Shown here piece after piece: positions 25,441-35,026 of a DNA stretch of 64,000 nt. The notes beneath the pieces were generated by a model. It saw only the letters and a list, made by a program, of their open reading frames with translations. It searched no databases and was not told the DNA's origin. The stretch is from JBHJHP01 sp042219855 (lineage in GTDB: Bacteria; Bacteroidota; Bacteroidia; Bacteroidales; UBA5342), in contig NZ_JBHJHP010000001.1 of NCBI RefSeq assembly GCF_042219855.1, positions 310,001 to 374,000 of the forward strand, given 5' to 3'. Positions within the stretch are counted from its first letter, which is position 1. Each line of letters begins with the position of its first letter. Position numbers and translations under genes: made by a program.

Positions 25441-26778
25441 ATGGCACAAGCTGTTATCATGCCCAAACAGGGGCAATCTGTAGAGGTCTGCATCATTTCT
25501 GACTGGTTCAAAAATGTTGGGGACACAGTATCCAGGGGAGACGTTTTATTTTCGTATGAAACCGACAAGGCCTCGTTTGAGGAAGAAGCACCCTGTGATG
25601 GTGTTTTACTGGCACGTTTTTATGAAGCCGGCGACGAAGTTCCGGTTTTACTGAATGTATGTGTAATCGGTTCTGAAGGTGAAGATGTCTCTGAGTTTAA
25701 ACCGGAAGGTGGTGCCGAAGCGGAACCGGAAACTGAGGTTGCGGCTGTGCCTGAAAAGGAAGAAAAAGCGGCACCGGTAGAAAAGAAGGCTGAAGCTCCG
25801 GTTCAACCGAAAGAGAGTTCTGAATTTACCGGTGTTTCACCAAGGGCTAAAAACCTGGCGAAGAAAGAGGGGCTTGATCCGAAATCGCTTGAAGGAACAG
25901 GACCTGAAGGCCGTGTCATTGAACGTGACGTGAAAGATGCCATGAGTTCAAGACCAAAAGCTACACCACTGGCGAAAAAGATGATGAGCAGCGAAGGCCT
26001 ATCCGCATCGGCAGGTTCAGGTTTGGGGGGACGCATTACCAGTAAAGATCTGGCTGCGGCACCGAATATTGTATATGGTGAAGATTATGAGATAAAGCCA
26101 TTGACTCAGATTCGCAAGCTGATTGCCAAAGCGATGCATGCGTCGCTGCAGAATTCAGCTCAGCTGACGCACCATTTAAGTGCGGATGCACGCAGAATGC
26201 TGGAACTGCGCAAAAAAGTAAAAGCTGCTATGGCAGACGGTTATGATACCAACATCACACTTAACGATATGGTATGCTATGCCGTTGTTAAAGCACTGAA
26301 GAAATTTCCTCAGGCCAATTCACACTTCCTGGGTGAAGAGATGCGCTTATTTAAAAAGGTTCATCTTGGTTTAGCGGTTGATACAGAACGTGGACTGATG
26401 GTTCCGGCCATCAAAAATGCGGATGATTTATCCATAAAGGGACTTTCCAATCAAATGGGCACTGTAGCTGCAGCATGTCGTAAGGGCGCCATTGATCCTT
26501 CGTTGCTGGCTTCTGAAGCTGCATCATTTACCGTTTCCAATCTGGGGAACTATGGTGTGGAGATCTTTACTCCGGTCATCAATCTGCCACAGTCTGCCAT
26601 CCTTGGTGTCAACACAATTCTACCACGTCCGAAAGATCTGGGAGACGGCATGTACGGATTTGTGCCTCACATCGGTCTGAGTTTAACGTATGACCATCGT
26701 GCACTGGATGGAGGAGAAGCAACCCGCTTCCTGAAGCAGATCGCAATTGAGATTGAAAATTTAGAATTTGAACTATAA
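25441..26778 (+). CDS. 2-oxoacid dehydrogenase complex E2 (dihydrolipoyl acyltransferase)
   Basis: A 445-residue E2. Residues 1-80 form a lipoyl domain with the lipoylated Lys43 in 'ETDKASFEE'. An Ala/Pro/Glu linker follows, then an E3/E1-binding domain (about 131-165, 'VSPRAKNLAKKEG') and a second similar stretch (about 175-205, 'ATPLAKKMMSSEG'). The catalytic domain (about 215-445) has 'YDHRALDGGEA' with His419 and Asp423. It accepts an acyl group from E1 and passes it to CoA. It is the first gene of the GntR-controlled operon. The substrate of this complex cannot be read from the sequence, and no E3 is present in the window. Confidence 0.93.
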   Translation: MAQAVIMPKQGQSVEVCIISDWFKNVGDTVSRGDVLFSYETDKASFEEEAPCDGVLLARFYEAGDEVPVLLNVCVIGSEGEDVSEFKPEGGAEAEPETEVAAVPEKEEKAAPVEKKAEAPVQPKESSEFTGVSPRAKNLAKKEGLDPKSLEGTGPEGRVIERDVKDAMSSRPKATPLAKKMMSSEGLSASAGSGLGGRITSKDLAAAPNIVYGEDYEIKPLTQIRKLIAKAMHASLQNSAQLTHHLSADARRMLELRKKVKAAMADGYDTNITLNDMVCYAVVKALKKFPQANSHFLGEEMRLFKKVHLGLAVDTERGLMVPAIKNADDLSIKGLSNQMGTVAAACRKGAIDPSLLASEAASFTVSNLGNYGVEIFTPVINLPQSAILGVNTILPRPKDLGDGMYGFVPHIGLSLTYDHRALDGGEATRFLKQIAIEIENLEFEL

Positions 26779-26851
26779 TAATTCAATTAGGAATTTCGAA
26801 TTAGGAATTACGAATTGAACAACTGTCACGAAATAATAAAAACAAACAGAT

Positions 26852-29320
26852 ATGCCTAAAGCACAGTTTATCGACCCAAAAGCGGTCCGGAAATCAGGAG
26901 AACTGACATTTAAGCCAATTCCCGTTAACCAGTATAACAAGACTGTTGAAGAAGAAAAAGCTAATTTTACAAACGAGGAGTTAAAGTCCATTTACCACGA
27001 TATGGTAGTGATCAGGGAATTTGAAACCATGCTGAACCTGATAAAAACCACAGGTGAATACAGTGGTATCCCTTATAACCATCCGGGGCCTGCCCACCTT
27101 TCTATCGGTCAGGAAGCAGCTGCCGTTGGTATGGCCTACACCCTTGGTGTGGATGACTTTATTTTCGGATCACACCGTAGCCATGGCGAGATTTTAGCCA
27201 AAGGTTTAAGTGCTATTCGTCAACTGAGTGACAAGGAGCTGATGGAGATCATGGAAAACTTCTTTGATGGTGCCATTCTTAACATTGTTAAAAAAGATTT
27301 TTCGGGTGATACCAAAGCACTGGCACGCCGCTTTTTGATTTACGGTACACTGGCTGAGATCTTTGCACGTGAGACCGGTTTTAACAAAGGTTTGGGTGGT
27401 AGTATGCACGCGTTCTTTACACCCTTTGGTGTATATCCGAATAACGCCATCGTAGGTGGTAGTGGTGATATTGCTGTTGGTGCTGCTTTATACAAAAAGG
27501 TAAACCGTAAAAAAGGGATCGTTGTTGCCAATATCGGTGACGCCTCTATGGCAACCGGTCCGGTTTGGGAAGGCCTTTCATTCGCATCCATGGATCAGTT
27601 TACCCAGTTGTGGGAAGGTGATATGAAAGGTGGACTACCGGTCATCATCAACATCATGAACAATCAGTATGGTATGGGTGGTCAGACCAGCGGTGAAACC
27701 ATGGGATATGACATTGCAGCCCGTATCGGTGCCGGTGTAAACCGCGACCAGATGCATGCAGAACGTATTGATGGTTACAATCCTTTAGCTGTGATTGATG
27801 CTTATCGTCGCAAACGTGAGATTCTGGATGAGAAAAGAGGTCCGGTATTACTCGATACACTGACCTACCGTTACAGCGGACATTCACCTTCGGATGCATC
27901 TTCATACCGTTCAAAAGAAGAAGTAGAGGCATGGGAATCGCAGGATTGTATTGCATCGTACGGAAAAGATCTGATTAAAGCCAAAGTAGCTGCACAGAAT
28001 GATCTGGATGCTGTTTGGGAAGATATAAAATCTGAATTACAGGCTATGCTGAAACTGTCTATCGACGATGAAGTATCGCCACGCATGGACATGGAAAAAT
28101 ATCCGGAACTGATTGGTAATATGATGTTCTCTGACGAGTCAGTGGATAAAATGGAAGACCGCGAACCGGAAGTTAACCATCCGTTGGCAGAAAACCCACG
28201 CGTAAAACAGATTGAACGCAAAGAGCGCTATGCCTTCGATAAGGATGGTAAGCCGTTCTCTAAAATGAAACAATACCAGTTACGTGATGGCTTGTTTGAA
28301 GCCATTGCCGACCGTTTTTATAAAGATCCGACCCTGATTGCTTATGGTGAAGAAAACCGTGACTGGGGTGGTGCATTTGCCGTTTACCGCGGCCTTACTG
28401 AGGCTCTGCCTTACAACCGCCTCTTCAACTCACCGATTTCTGAAGCATCTATCGTTGGAACTGCCATCGGTTATGCCATGTGTGGTGGCCGTGTGATGCC
28501 GGAAATTATGTATTGCGACTTTCTTGGACGTAGTGGTGACGAGGTATTTAACCAGTTACCGAAATGGCAGGCCATGAGTGGTAACCTCATTAAAATGCCG
28601 GTTGTTATTCGTGTTTCGGTAGGATCCAAATATGGCGCACAGCATTCACAGGACTGGACATCGCTGGTGGCCCATATACCCGGTCTTAAAGTGGCTTTCC
28701 CTGCTACACCGTATGATTCCAAAGGATTGATGAACGCCTCTTTACAGGGAACCGATCCTGTGGTATTCTTCGAAAGTCAGCGTATTTACGATATTGGTGA
28801 ACAGTTCCACAAGGAAGGTGTTCCTGAAGGGTATTATGAAATTCCGTTTGGTGAACCGGATGTAAAACGTGAAGGTTCTGATATTACCATTTTGTCGGTT
28901 GGTGCCACCTTATACCGTGTACTGGAAGCTGCTGATAAACTGGAAGCTGAATATGGCATGAAAGCAGAGGTGATTGATGCCCGCTCTTTGGTGCCGTTTA
29001 ATTATGAACCGGTGATTGAATCCGTTAAAAAGACTGGCCGTGTGATTGTAACAGGCGATGCGACTGCCCGTGGATCTTTCCTGAACGATTTTGCGCATAA
29101 CATTGCCGAACTGGCTTTCGATTACCTCGATGCACCTCCGGTAGTGGTTGGGTCACGTAACTGGATCACACCAGCTTATGAGCTGGAAGAGTATTTCTTC
29201 CCACAGCCGGACTGGTACCTGGATGCCATTCACGAAAAAATTGTTCCGCTGAAAGGACATACCGTGAAAAGCAACTTTACCAAAGCCGAGCAGATCAGAA
29301 GAAACAAACTGGGAATTTAA
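26852..29320 (+). CDS. 2-oxoacid dehydrogenase E1, fused alpha-beta chain
   Basis: An 822-residue fusion of E1 alpha (about 1-395) and E1 beta (about 455-822). The alpha half has the thiamine-diphosphate site 'NIGDASMATGPVWEGLSFAS' leading to 'NIMNNQYGMGGQT', and 'SHRSHGEILAKG'. The beta half has 'FNSPISEASIVGTAIGYAM', 'KYGAQHSQDW', 'FPATPYDSKGL' and 'DATARGSFLNDFAHNIA'. It decarboxylates a 2-oxo acid and transfers the acyl group to the E2 lipoyl arm. It is 73 bp after E2. In the gap lie two copies of AATTAGGAATT, a common spacer repeat. Pyruvate, a branched 2-oxo acid or a sugar-derived 2-oxo acid are all possible; pathway context favours the last. Confidence 0.92.
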   Translation: MPKAQFIDPKAVRKSGELTFKPIPVNQYNKTVEEEKANFTNEELKSIYHDMVVIREFETMLNLIKTTGEYSGIPYNHPGPAHLSIGQEAAAVGMAYTLGVDDFIFGSHRSHGEILAKGLSAIRQLSDKELMEIMENFFDGAILNIVKKDFSGDTKALARRFLIYGTLAEIFARETGFNKGLGGSMHAFFTPFGVYPNNAIVGGSGDIAVGAALYKKVNRKKGIVVANIGDASMATGPVWEGLSFASMDQFTQLWEGDMKGGLPVIINIMNNQYGMGGQTSGETMGYDIAARIGAGVNRDQMHAERIDGYNPLAVIDAYRRKREILDEKRGPVLLDTLTYRYSGHSPSDASSYRSKEEVEAWESQDCIASYGKDLIKAKVAAQNDLDAVWEDIKSELQAMLKLSIDDEVSPRMDMEKYPELIGNMMFSDESVDKMEDREPEVNHPLAENPRVKQIERKERYAFDKDGKPFSKMKQYQLRDGLFEAIADRFYKDPTLIAYGEENRDWGGAFAVYRGLTEALPYNRLFNSPISEASIVGTAIGYAMCGGRVMPEIMYCDFLGRSGDEVFNQLPKWQAMSGNLIKMPVVIRVSVGSKYGAQHSQDWTSLVAHIPGLKVAFPATPYDSKGLMNASLQGTDPVVFFESQRIYDIGEQFHKEGVPEGYYEIPFGEPDVKREGSDITILSVGATLYRVLEAADKLEAEYGMKAEVIDARSLVPFNYEPVIESVKKTGRVIVTGDATARGSFLNDFAHNIAELAFDYLDAPPVVVGSRNWITPAYELEEYFFPQPDWYLDAIHEKIVPLKGHTVKSNFTKAEQIRRNKLGI

Positions 29321-29333
29321 TCATCAGTACAAT

Positions 29334-30530
29334 ATGACAAAAAATCCAATGATAATAAACAGCGAACTGGACATCCTGAATGTAAACGGGCATGTCCATT
29401 CGCCATACTCATTCTGTTCCTTCGATTCCATTGAGCAGATGTTCAAAATGGCCAGGGAAGAGGATGTACATGTACTTGGTATCAACGACTTTTTTACCAT
29501 GGACGGTTACCCTGAATTCAGCAGGCTAAGTAAACAATATAAAGTTTATCCTCAGTTTAACGTGGAGTTTATCGGCTTGCTGAGCGACCTTCAGGCAAAA
29601 GGCATTCGTATAAATGACCCGAATAATCCGGGACGAATATATTTTAGCGGGAAAGGCCTGAGTTATCCATTAGTGATCAACGATGAAAATAAAGCATTTA
29701 TTGACGGACTGATCAGTGAAAGCCAGCGCCAGATAAAGGAGATGACACAAAAGGCGAGTGCGTTGGTTGACGCCATCGATCCGGAACTGGAATTCACATA
29801 CGAGTCGGTAAAAGCTGCATACGCTGAAGAGCTGGTCCGTGAGCGACATATCGCTAAGGCCATCCGCATTGCTGTATTTGAAAAATATGTAGAAGAAGCC
29901 GATCGTAATGCATTTTTTGAAAAGCTGTATGACGGAAAGGCGGTAAAAGCCAATCTGAATGATATTGCTTCCGTGGAAAATGAATTGCGTGGCAATCTTC
30001 TGAAGAGCGGCGGAAAAGCTTTTGTGGAAGAAGACCCGGCGGCATTTCCACCATTGAAACGCATTATTCAGTTTATCATAAATGCCGGTGGTATTCCATG
30101 TTATCCGGTTCTTCTGGACGATAAAAAAGGGAATATTCTGACGGAATTTGAATCGCACTGGGAAGCCATGGATACCATTCTGCAGGAACTGAATGTGCAT
30201 GCCGTTGAATTAATTCCGTCCAGAAACTCAGTGGAAAAACTGAGGGAATTTGTAGCGTACTTCAGGGCGAAAGGATATGCAGTATTTTTAGGATCAGAGC
30301 ACAATACACCCGGTGTATTTCCGGTGGAAGTTAAGATTGAAGGTACACTGGAATTGCCGGATGATCTGAAGCATGTATCATACGAAGGTGCCTGTCTGAT
30401 TGCAGCTCATCAGCATCTCCATGCCAACGATCAGGCCGGTTATGTGGATGAGGAAGGCAATGCAGATAAACAAAACATGGAGAGCTACATCAAAATGGGC
30501 GATGAAGTGATCAAATCATTTATTAAATAA
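29334..30530 (+). CDS. PHP-domain metal-dependent hydrolase
   Basis: A 398-residue cytoplasmic protein. The N-terminal 'NVNGHVHSPYSF' (His20, His22) is the first PHP metal motif. 'GINDFFTMDGYPEF' fits the second strand, and 'FLGSEHNTP' (about 322-330) supplies a late His ligand. A helical insertion ('YVEEADRNAFFEKLYDGKAV') lies in the middle. PHP proteins hydrolyse phosphoesters; here a sugar-phosphate substrate is plausible from the operon. It starts 14 bp after E1. The exact reaction is unknown. Confidence 0.8.
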   Translation: MTKNPMIINSELDILNVNGHVHSPYSFCSFDSIEQMFKMAREEDVHVLGINDFFTMDGYPEFSRLSKQYKVYPQFNVEFIGLLSDLQAKGIRINDPNNPGRIYFSGKGLSYPLVINDENKAFIDGLISESQRQIKEMTQKASALVDAIDPELEFTYESVKAAYAEELVRERHIAKAIRIAVFEKYVEEADRNAFFEKLYDGKAVKANLNDIASVENELRGNLLKSGGKAFVEEDPAAFPPLKRIIQFIINAGGIPCYPVLLDDKKGNILTEFESHWEAMDTILQELNVHAVELIPSRNSVEKLREFVAYFRAKGYAVFLGSEHNTPGVFPVEVKIEGTLELPDDLKHVSYEGACLIAAHQHLHANDQAGYVDEEGNADKQNMESYIKMGDEVIKSFIK

Positions 30531-30546
30531 CAGGGACGAGACAGAT

Positions 30547-32514
30547 ATGGAACAACACGTTAAAGATCTGATTGAAATATCGCAGTTTTACGGGAAAAAC
30601 AGTGAGATGGTGATTGCCGGTGGTGGGAATACCTCGGTAAAGACAGACGATAAAATCTGGGTGAAAGCCAGCGGAAGTGCCCTGAGTACCATAACCGAGG
30701 AAGGATTTGCGGTTCTTGATCGCGCTAAACTGAAGCTGATTGCACAAAACAGTTACAGCAGCGATCCGTTTGAAAGAGAACAGCAGATTAAAGACGATTT
30801 GTATGCAGCCACAATCACCAAAGAGCGTCGCCCTTCCGTTGAGACATCACTGCACGACCTGATGAATTACAGCTTTGTGATCCACCTGCATCCTACATAT
30901 TTGAATGGTTTGTTGTGCAGTCAGAATGCTGAACAGGTTATAAATGAACTGTTTGGTGACTCTGCCATTTATATTCCATATACCGATCCTGGCTATATTT
31001 TATTTAAGGAAGTGGAGAGCCAGGTTGAGAAATATGTGAAAGAAAAAGGGGTTGATCCGAAAGTTATTTTCCTTCAGAACCACGGTGTTTTTGTTGCTGC
31101 AGATACAACGGATGAAGTCAAATCCATTTACGATGATATTTTCAGTAAAGTAAAAGCACAGATCAAAGAAGCACTACCGGAAGAAGTTTTGCCGGTAAAA
31201 GAGGGAGTCTCTGAATTTATTCCGGCTTTGCGTATGCTGGTTTCCGATGACAAAGTTAAAACCTTAAAAGTACGCCGAAATAAACTGACGGAACACTTTG
31301 CATCAAACGCTGAAAACTTTGATAAAATCAGCAAGCCGTTTACACCGGATATCATTGTCTATTGCAAATCCAACTACATTTACCTTGAGAATACAGAATC
31401 AGCAGCAGCGCTGATTGCTGAGTTTCAGCAGAAATATGAGGTGTTTCAGAAAGAGCAGACGCATGAACCTAAAGTCGTTGTAATTAAGGACTATGGCATT
31501 GCAGCCATTGCTGAAACAGCTGCGCAGACCAACATTATTCTGGATGTGTTTGAGGATATGCTGAAAATTGGCTGGATTTCTGAATCTTTTGGAGGTCCGC
31601 ACGCCATGACCGCCGAACAGATACAGTTTATCGATACCTGGGAGGTAGAGAATTACCGCCGTAAGGTGGCTGCAGGTTCAGCAAAAACGGGACGGGTAGA
31701 AAATAAAACGATCATTGTAACCGGAGCTGCACAGGGCTTTGGAGAAGGCATTGCCAGGGAACTGATCCTTGAAGGCGCCAATATTGTGGTGGCTGACATT
31801 AATCCCGAAGTGGGACAAAAGACTGCAGCAGCTTTCAATGAAATCGCTTCAAAGAACCGCGCCATTTTTGTTCAGACGGATGTGTCCAATATGGACAGTC
31901 TGAATAACCTGATGGACACAACCGTTGCAGAGTTTGGGGGACTGGATGCATTTATCAGTAATGCCGGTATCTTACATGCAGGCGGACTGGATGAAATGGA
32001 TCCTGCCACATTCGATCTGGTAACGAAAATCAATTACAACGCCTATTTCTACTGCACTAAAGTTGCTTCAGCAGTCATGAAGCTTCAGAATGCATATAAA
32101 CCGGGATATTACACCGATATCATCCAGATTAACTCAAAATCAGGGCTGAAAGGCAGTAAAAAGAATTTTGCCTATGCCGGTGGAAAATTTGGTGGCATTG
32201 GGCTGACACAGTCCTTTGCATTGGAACTCGCACCTGACAAAATTAAAGTTAACTCGGTATGTCCGGGTAACTTTTATGAAGGTCCGCTGTGGTCCGATCC
32301 TGAAAACGGCTTGTTTGTGCAGTATCTGAACGCTGGCAAGGTTCCCGGTGCCAAAACCATTGATGATGTGAAAGCATTCTATCTGGCTCAGGTGCCACTC
32401 GGAAAAGGCTGTTCACCTAAAGATGTGGTAAAAGCAGTGCTATATGCCATCGATCAGGAAAACGAAACAGGACAGGCTATACCGGTAAGCGGTGGCCAGG
32501 AAATGTTGCGGTAA
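30547..32514 (+). CDS. Bifunctional class II aldolase / short-chain dehydrogenase
   Basis: A 655-residue fusion. The N-terminal class II (zinc) aldolase domain (about 1-220) has 'VIAGGGNTSVKTDDKIWVKA', the metal motif HLHP (His113, His115) and His179 in 'FLQNHGVFVAA'. The C-terminal SDR domain (about 388-655) has the NAD site 'TGAAQGFGEGIA', 'ISNAGI', and the active 'YAGGK' with 'SVCPGNF'. This is the architecture of the rhamnulose-1-phosphate aldolase/lactaldehyde dehydrogenase-type proteins, though somewhat shorter. It would cleave a ketose-phosphate-like substrate and oxidise or reduce one product. No rhamnose kinase or isomerase is nearby, so I give no symbol. Confidence 0.87.
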   Translation: MEQHVKDLIEISQFYGKNSEMVIAGGGNTSVKTDDKIWVKASGSALSTITEEGFAVLDRAKLKLIAQNSYSSDPFEREQQIKDDLYAATITKERRPSVETSLHDLMNYSFVIHLHPTYLNGLLCSQNAEQVINELFGDSAIYIPYTDPGYILFKEVESQVEKYVKEKGVDPKVIFLQNHGVFVAADTTDEVKSIYDDIFSKVKAQIKEALPEEVLPVKEGVSEFIPALRMLVSDDKVKTLKVRRNKLTEHFASNAENFDKISKPFTPDIIVYCKSNYIYLENTESAAALIAEFQQKYEVFQKEQTHEPKVVVIKDYGIAAIAETAAQTNIILDVFEDMLKIGWISESFGGPHAMTAEQIQFIDTWEVENYRRKVAAGSAKTGRVENKTIIVTGAAQGFGEGIARELILEGANIVVADINPEVGQKTAAAFNEIASKNRAIFVQTDVSNMDSLNNLMDTTVAEFGGLDAFISNAGILHAGGLDEMDPATFDLVTKINYNAYFYCTKVASAVMKLQNAYKPGYYTDIIQINSKSGLKGSKKNFAYAGGKFGGIGLTQSFALELAPDKIKVNSVCPGNFYEGPLWSDPENGLFVQYLNAGKVPGAKTIDDVKAFYLAQVPLGKGCSPKDVVKAVLYAIDQENETGQAIPVSGGQEMLR

Positions 32515-32526
32515 AATATTAATAAA

Positions 32527-32603
32527 TAGTTTGGCGTAGGCTTTTGTCTGCGTCATTTGCTAATATATTCAGATCGACGTAGTCTGGAGACTACGCCTAA
32601 CTA
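32527..32603. repeat. MITE-like inverted-repeat element inside the operon
   Basis: Outer arms TAGTTTGGCGTAG (32527-32539) and CTACGCCTAACTA (32591-32603) are inverted with one mismatch. The right arm also forms its own hairpin, GACGTAGTCT-GG-AGACTACGCC (32576-32597). A separate small hairpin, TATAGAC-GTTA-GTCTATA, follows at 32621-32638. In the mRNA these would fold strongly between the aldolase-SDR and alcohol dehydrogenase genes. Confidence 0.75.
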
Positions 32604-32650
32604 TCAGAACAATATAAAAGTATAGACGTTAGTCTATAAAACACGAAACA

Positions 32651-33922
32651 ATGAAAACAAAAGCAGTAAGATTATACGGTAAAAAAGATTTAAGACTCGA
32701 AGAGTTTGAATTACCGGCTATAAGCGATGATGAAATTCTGGCAAAGGTGGTCAGCGACAGCATTTGCATGTCGTCTTACAAGGCGGCAACCCAGGGAACA
32801 GATCATAAGCGTATTCCTGACAATGTAGCTGATAATCCAATCATTATTGGTCACGAGTTTGCCGGTGAACTGGTTGAAATCGGTAAAAACTGGCAGCATA
32901 AATTCAAGGCAGGTCAGAAGTTTTCCATCCAACCTGCGATTTATTATCCCGAAGGACCTGTAGGTATTTTAAGTGCACCAGGCTACTCTTATCCTTACTG
33001 TGGTGGTGATGCCACCTATGTGATCATTCCGAAAGATGTACTGGTTCAGGATTGCCTTCTGGCGTATGACGGTCCCGGTTATTATCCGGCGTCACTGGCT
33101 GAACCATTATCGTGTGTAATTGGTGCCATGCATGCCAACTACCATACAACGCCCGGTTCATACGAACATAAAATGGAAATTGTGGATGGTGGAAAAATGG
33201 CCATCTTGGCGGGTGTAGGTCCGATGGGACTCGCCGCCATCAATTATGTGATAAATCGTAAGGATCGCAAACCATCTTTGATGGTGGTAACCGATATTGA
33301 CCAGTCACGTCTGGACAGGGCTGCCTCAATCTTTCCTCCTGAAACTGCAAAACTGAACGGCATAGAACTGATTTATCTGAATACGGGTAATGTGGCTGAT
33401 CCGGTAAAAGCATTGCGCGATCAGACAGGTGGAACAGGTTACGACGATGTATTTGTATTTGCGCCGGTTCCACCGGTGATAGAACAGGGAGATGCCATTT
33501 TGGGACAGGATGGATGCCTGAACTTTTTTGCCGGGCCATCTGATCCGAACTTTAAAGCAAGCTTTAACTTTTATAACGTCCATTATGCATCCACACATGT
33601 GGTTGGAACCAGTGGCGGAAATAACGACGACATGGTGGAATCGCTGGAAATGTTCGCACAGGGACTGGATCCTGCCGGTCTGGTCACCCATATCGGCGGA
33701 CTGAATGCGGTGCCTGAAACCACATTGGATCTTCCTCATATTCCGGGTGGTAAAAAACTGATTTATACCCATCTGGATATGCCGTTAACTGCGATTTCGG
33801 ATTTTGCTGAAAAAGGAAAAACAGATCCGTTGTTTGCAAAACTCGATGAAATCTGTAAGGCTCATAACGGCCTCTGGAGTGTGGAAGCAGAAACTTATTT
33901 GTTACAAAATACCTTTGCCTGA
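32651..33922 (+). CDS. Zinc-dependent alcohol/polyol dehydrogenase (MDR family)
   Basis: A 423-residue medium-chain dehydrogenase. Catalytic zinc ligands are Cys39 in 'SDSICMSSYK' and the 'GHEFAGE' motif. The nucleotide fold has 'AILAGVGPMGLAAINYVI', followed by an Asp ending the second strand ('VVTDIDQSRL'), which favours NAD. The usual four-Cys structural-zinc lobe is replaced by 'GYSYPYCGGDATYV'. Proteins of this kind include sorbose- and sorbitol-phosphate dehydrogenases. It would interconvert an alcohol and ketone in the operon's pathway. The 136-bp gap before it contains the inverted-repeat element. Confidence 0.88.
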   Translation: MKTKAVRLYGKKDLRLEEFELPAISDDEILAKVVSDSICMSSYKAATQGTDHKRIPDNVADNPIIIGHEFAGELVEIGKNWQHKFKAGQKFSIQPAIYYPEGPVGILSAPGYSYPYCGGDATYVIIPKDVLVQDCLLAYDGPGYYPASLAEPLSCVIGAMHANYHTTPGSYEHKMEIVDGGKMAILAGVGPMGLAAINYVINRKDRKPSLMVVTDIDQSRLDRAASIFPPETAKLNGIELIYLNTGNVADPVKALRDQTGGTGYDDVFVFAPVPPVIEQGDAILGQDGCLNFFAGPSDPNFKASFNFYNVHYASTHVVGTSGGNNDDMVESLEMFAQGLDPAGLVTHIGGLNAVPETTLDLPHIPGGKKLIYTHLDMPLTAISDFAEKGKTDPLFAKLDEICKAHNGLWSVEAETYLLQNTFA

Positions 33923-33927
33923 CAAGC

Positions 33928-34641
33928 ATGAAAAAAGTGGCCATCATAACCGGAGCATCCAGAGGAATTGGAAGGCATATTGCGCTTGCCCTTGCTCAGG
34001 ATGGGTATAATCTGGCACTGGTGGCACGTTCTCATGAAAGTCTGGCAAACATATCTGAAGAACTCAAAAATTCAGATGTAGAAATTTTACCGGTGGCAGT
34101 TGATCTGGAAGACGACACTGCCCCGGAATATATTATGACGCAAACCATCAGCCATTTTGGCCGTTTAGATGTGCTGGTTAACAATGCCGGTATAGCTTTG
34201 AACCGGCCATTTGCGGAGAGTTCGGTTGAAGATTGGCGCACTATTTTTAACGTCAATGTTAAGGCTTCTTATTTTCTCTGTCAAAAGGCTGTGCCTTACC
34301 TGAAAGAAGCATCCCGTCCGGTAATTATCAATATAGGATCGGTGGTTGATCATAAAGGCTATCATAATCAGAGTTTATATGCCTCATCCAAACATGCCGT
34401 GGCGGGTTATACCAGTGCGTTAGCCAAAGAGGTTCAGGAACTGGGAATCCGTGTTCATCTGATATCACCCGGAGGTGTAAATACAGAAATGGTCTCAAAA
34501 GTCCGACCGGACATCAATACAGAAGACCTGATTCAACCGGAAGAAATTGCAGACCTGGTTGTGTTTTTATGCAACTATAAAGGCAAAGGAACGATTGATC
34601 GGATCGGGATACGCCGCTTTAATTCGCTGGCCTTTGATTAA
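33928..34641 (+). CDS. Short-chain dehydrogenase/reductase
   Basis: A 237-residue classical SDR: NAD(P) loop 'TGASRGIGRHIA', 'VNNAGIAL', catalytic Ser in 'NIGSVVDH', Tyr and Lys in 'YASSKHAVAGY', and 'LISPGGVNTEM'. It resembles FabG-type reductases but ends differently. It starts 5 bp after the alcohol dehydrogenase gene, so it belongs to the operon. Its last 128 bp are duplicated at 36291-36418, which suggests that an element inserted at this 3' end and restored the reading frame. Confidence 0.9.
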   Translation: MKKVAIITGASRGIGRHIALALAQDGYNLALVARSHESLANISEELKNSDVEILPVAVDLEDDTAPEYIMTQTISHFGRLDVLVNNAGIALNRPFAESSVEDWRTIFNVNVKASYFLCQKAVPYLKEASRPVIINIGSVVDHKGYHNQSLYASSKHAVAGYTSALAKEVQELGIRVHLISPGGVNTEMVSKVRPDINTEDLIQPEEIADLVVFLCNYKGKGTIDRIGIRRFNSLAFD

Positions 34642-34643
34642 TT
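34516..34643 (+). repeat. Direct repeat, left copy (3' end of SDR gene)
   Basis: 128 bp that match 36291-36418 with five mismatches, all in the first 60 bp. The final 71 bp (34573-34643) are identical, through the SDR stop and two bases beyond. The two copies bracket the genes at 34652-36151. Confidence 0.92.
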
Positions 34644-34651
34644 AATCTAAC

Positions 34652-35023
34652 TTATTCAATTACAAGTTTGGAATTACCTTTTACTTTGTAATTTTTTGTA
34701 TCAATATAGGTGCAATAAAAGAAGATATTCCAGGATTTCAATATATCCTTTTCATATTCTCCCAGTTTAAGACCTTTGTCAACTTCTATTTTTACTATGT
34801 GACTCTCTTTAAATCTATTATCAACGGTATCAATTAAAAAACCGTATGATAGAACTGAATCTTTTCCCAAAGAATAAACCTGTCCTCTTAAAAGGACAAT
34901 GTGATCTTTAATCTCTGCATCATATGTTTGAACTACGGGATAAAGATTTTCATTTATAGTTTTATCTTTACAATTGTAGAAAATAAAAACTATTATTATC
35001 AGAACTAGAAGTTTTGCTTTCAT
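34652..35023 (-). CDS. Small lipoprotein, unknown function
   Basis: A 123-residue protein with a lipoprotein signal peptide ending in a Cys (18) within 'FYNCKDK'. The remainder looks like a beta-sandwich of a kind common in Bacteroidota surface proteins ('VVQTYDAEIKDHIVLLRGQV', 'SYGFLID'). It is transcribed against the neighbouring operon, 3 bp after the outer-membrane gene at 35027. Both lie inside the segment bounded by the SDR 3'-end duplication and probably arrived with it. Confidence 0.65.
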   Translation of the reverse strand: MKAKLLVLIIIVFIFYNCKDKTINENLYPVVQTYDAEIKDHIVLLRGQVYSLGKDSVLSYGFLIDTVDNRFKESHIVKIEVDKGLKLGEYEKDILKSWNIFFYCTYIDTKNYKVKGNSKLVIE

Positions 35024-35026
35024 AGA

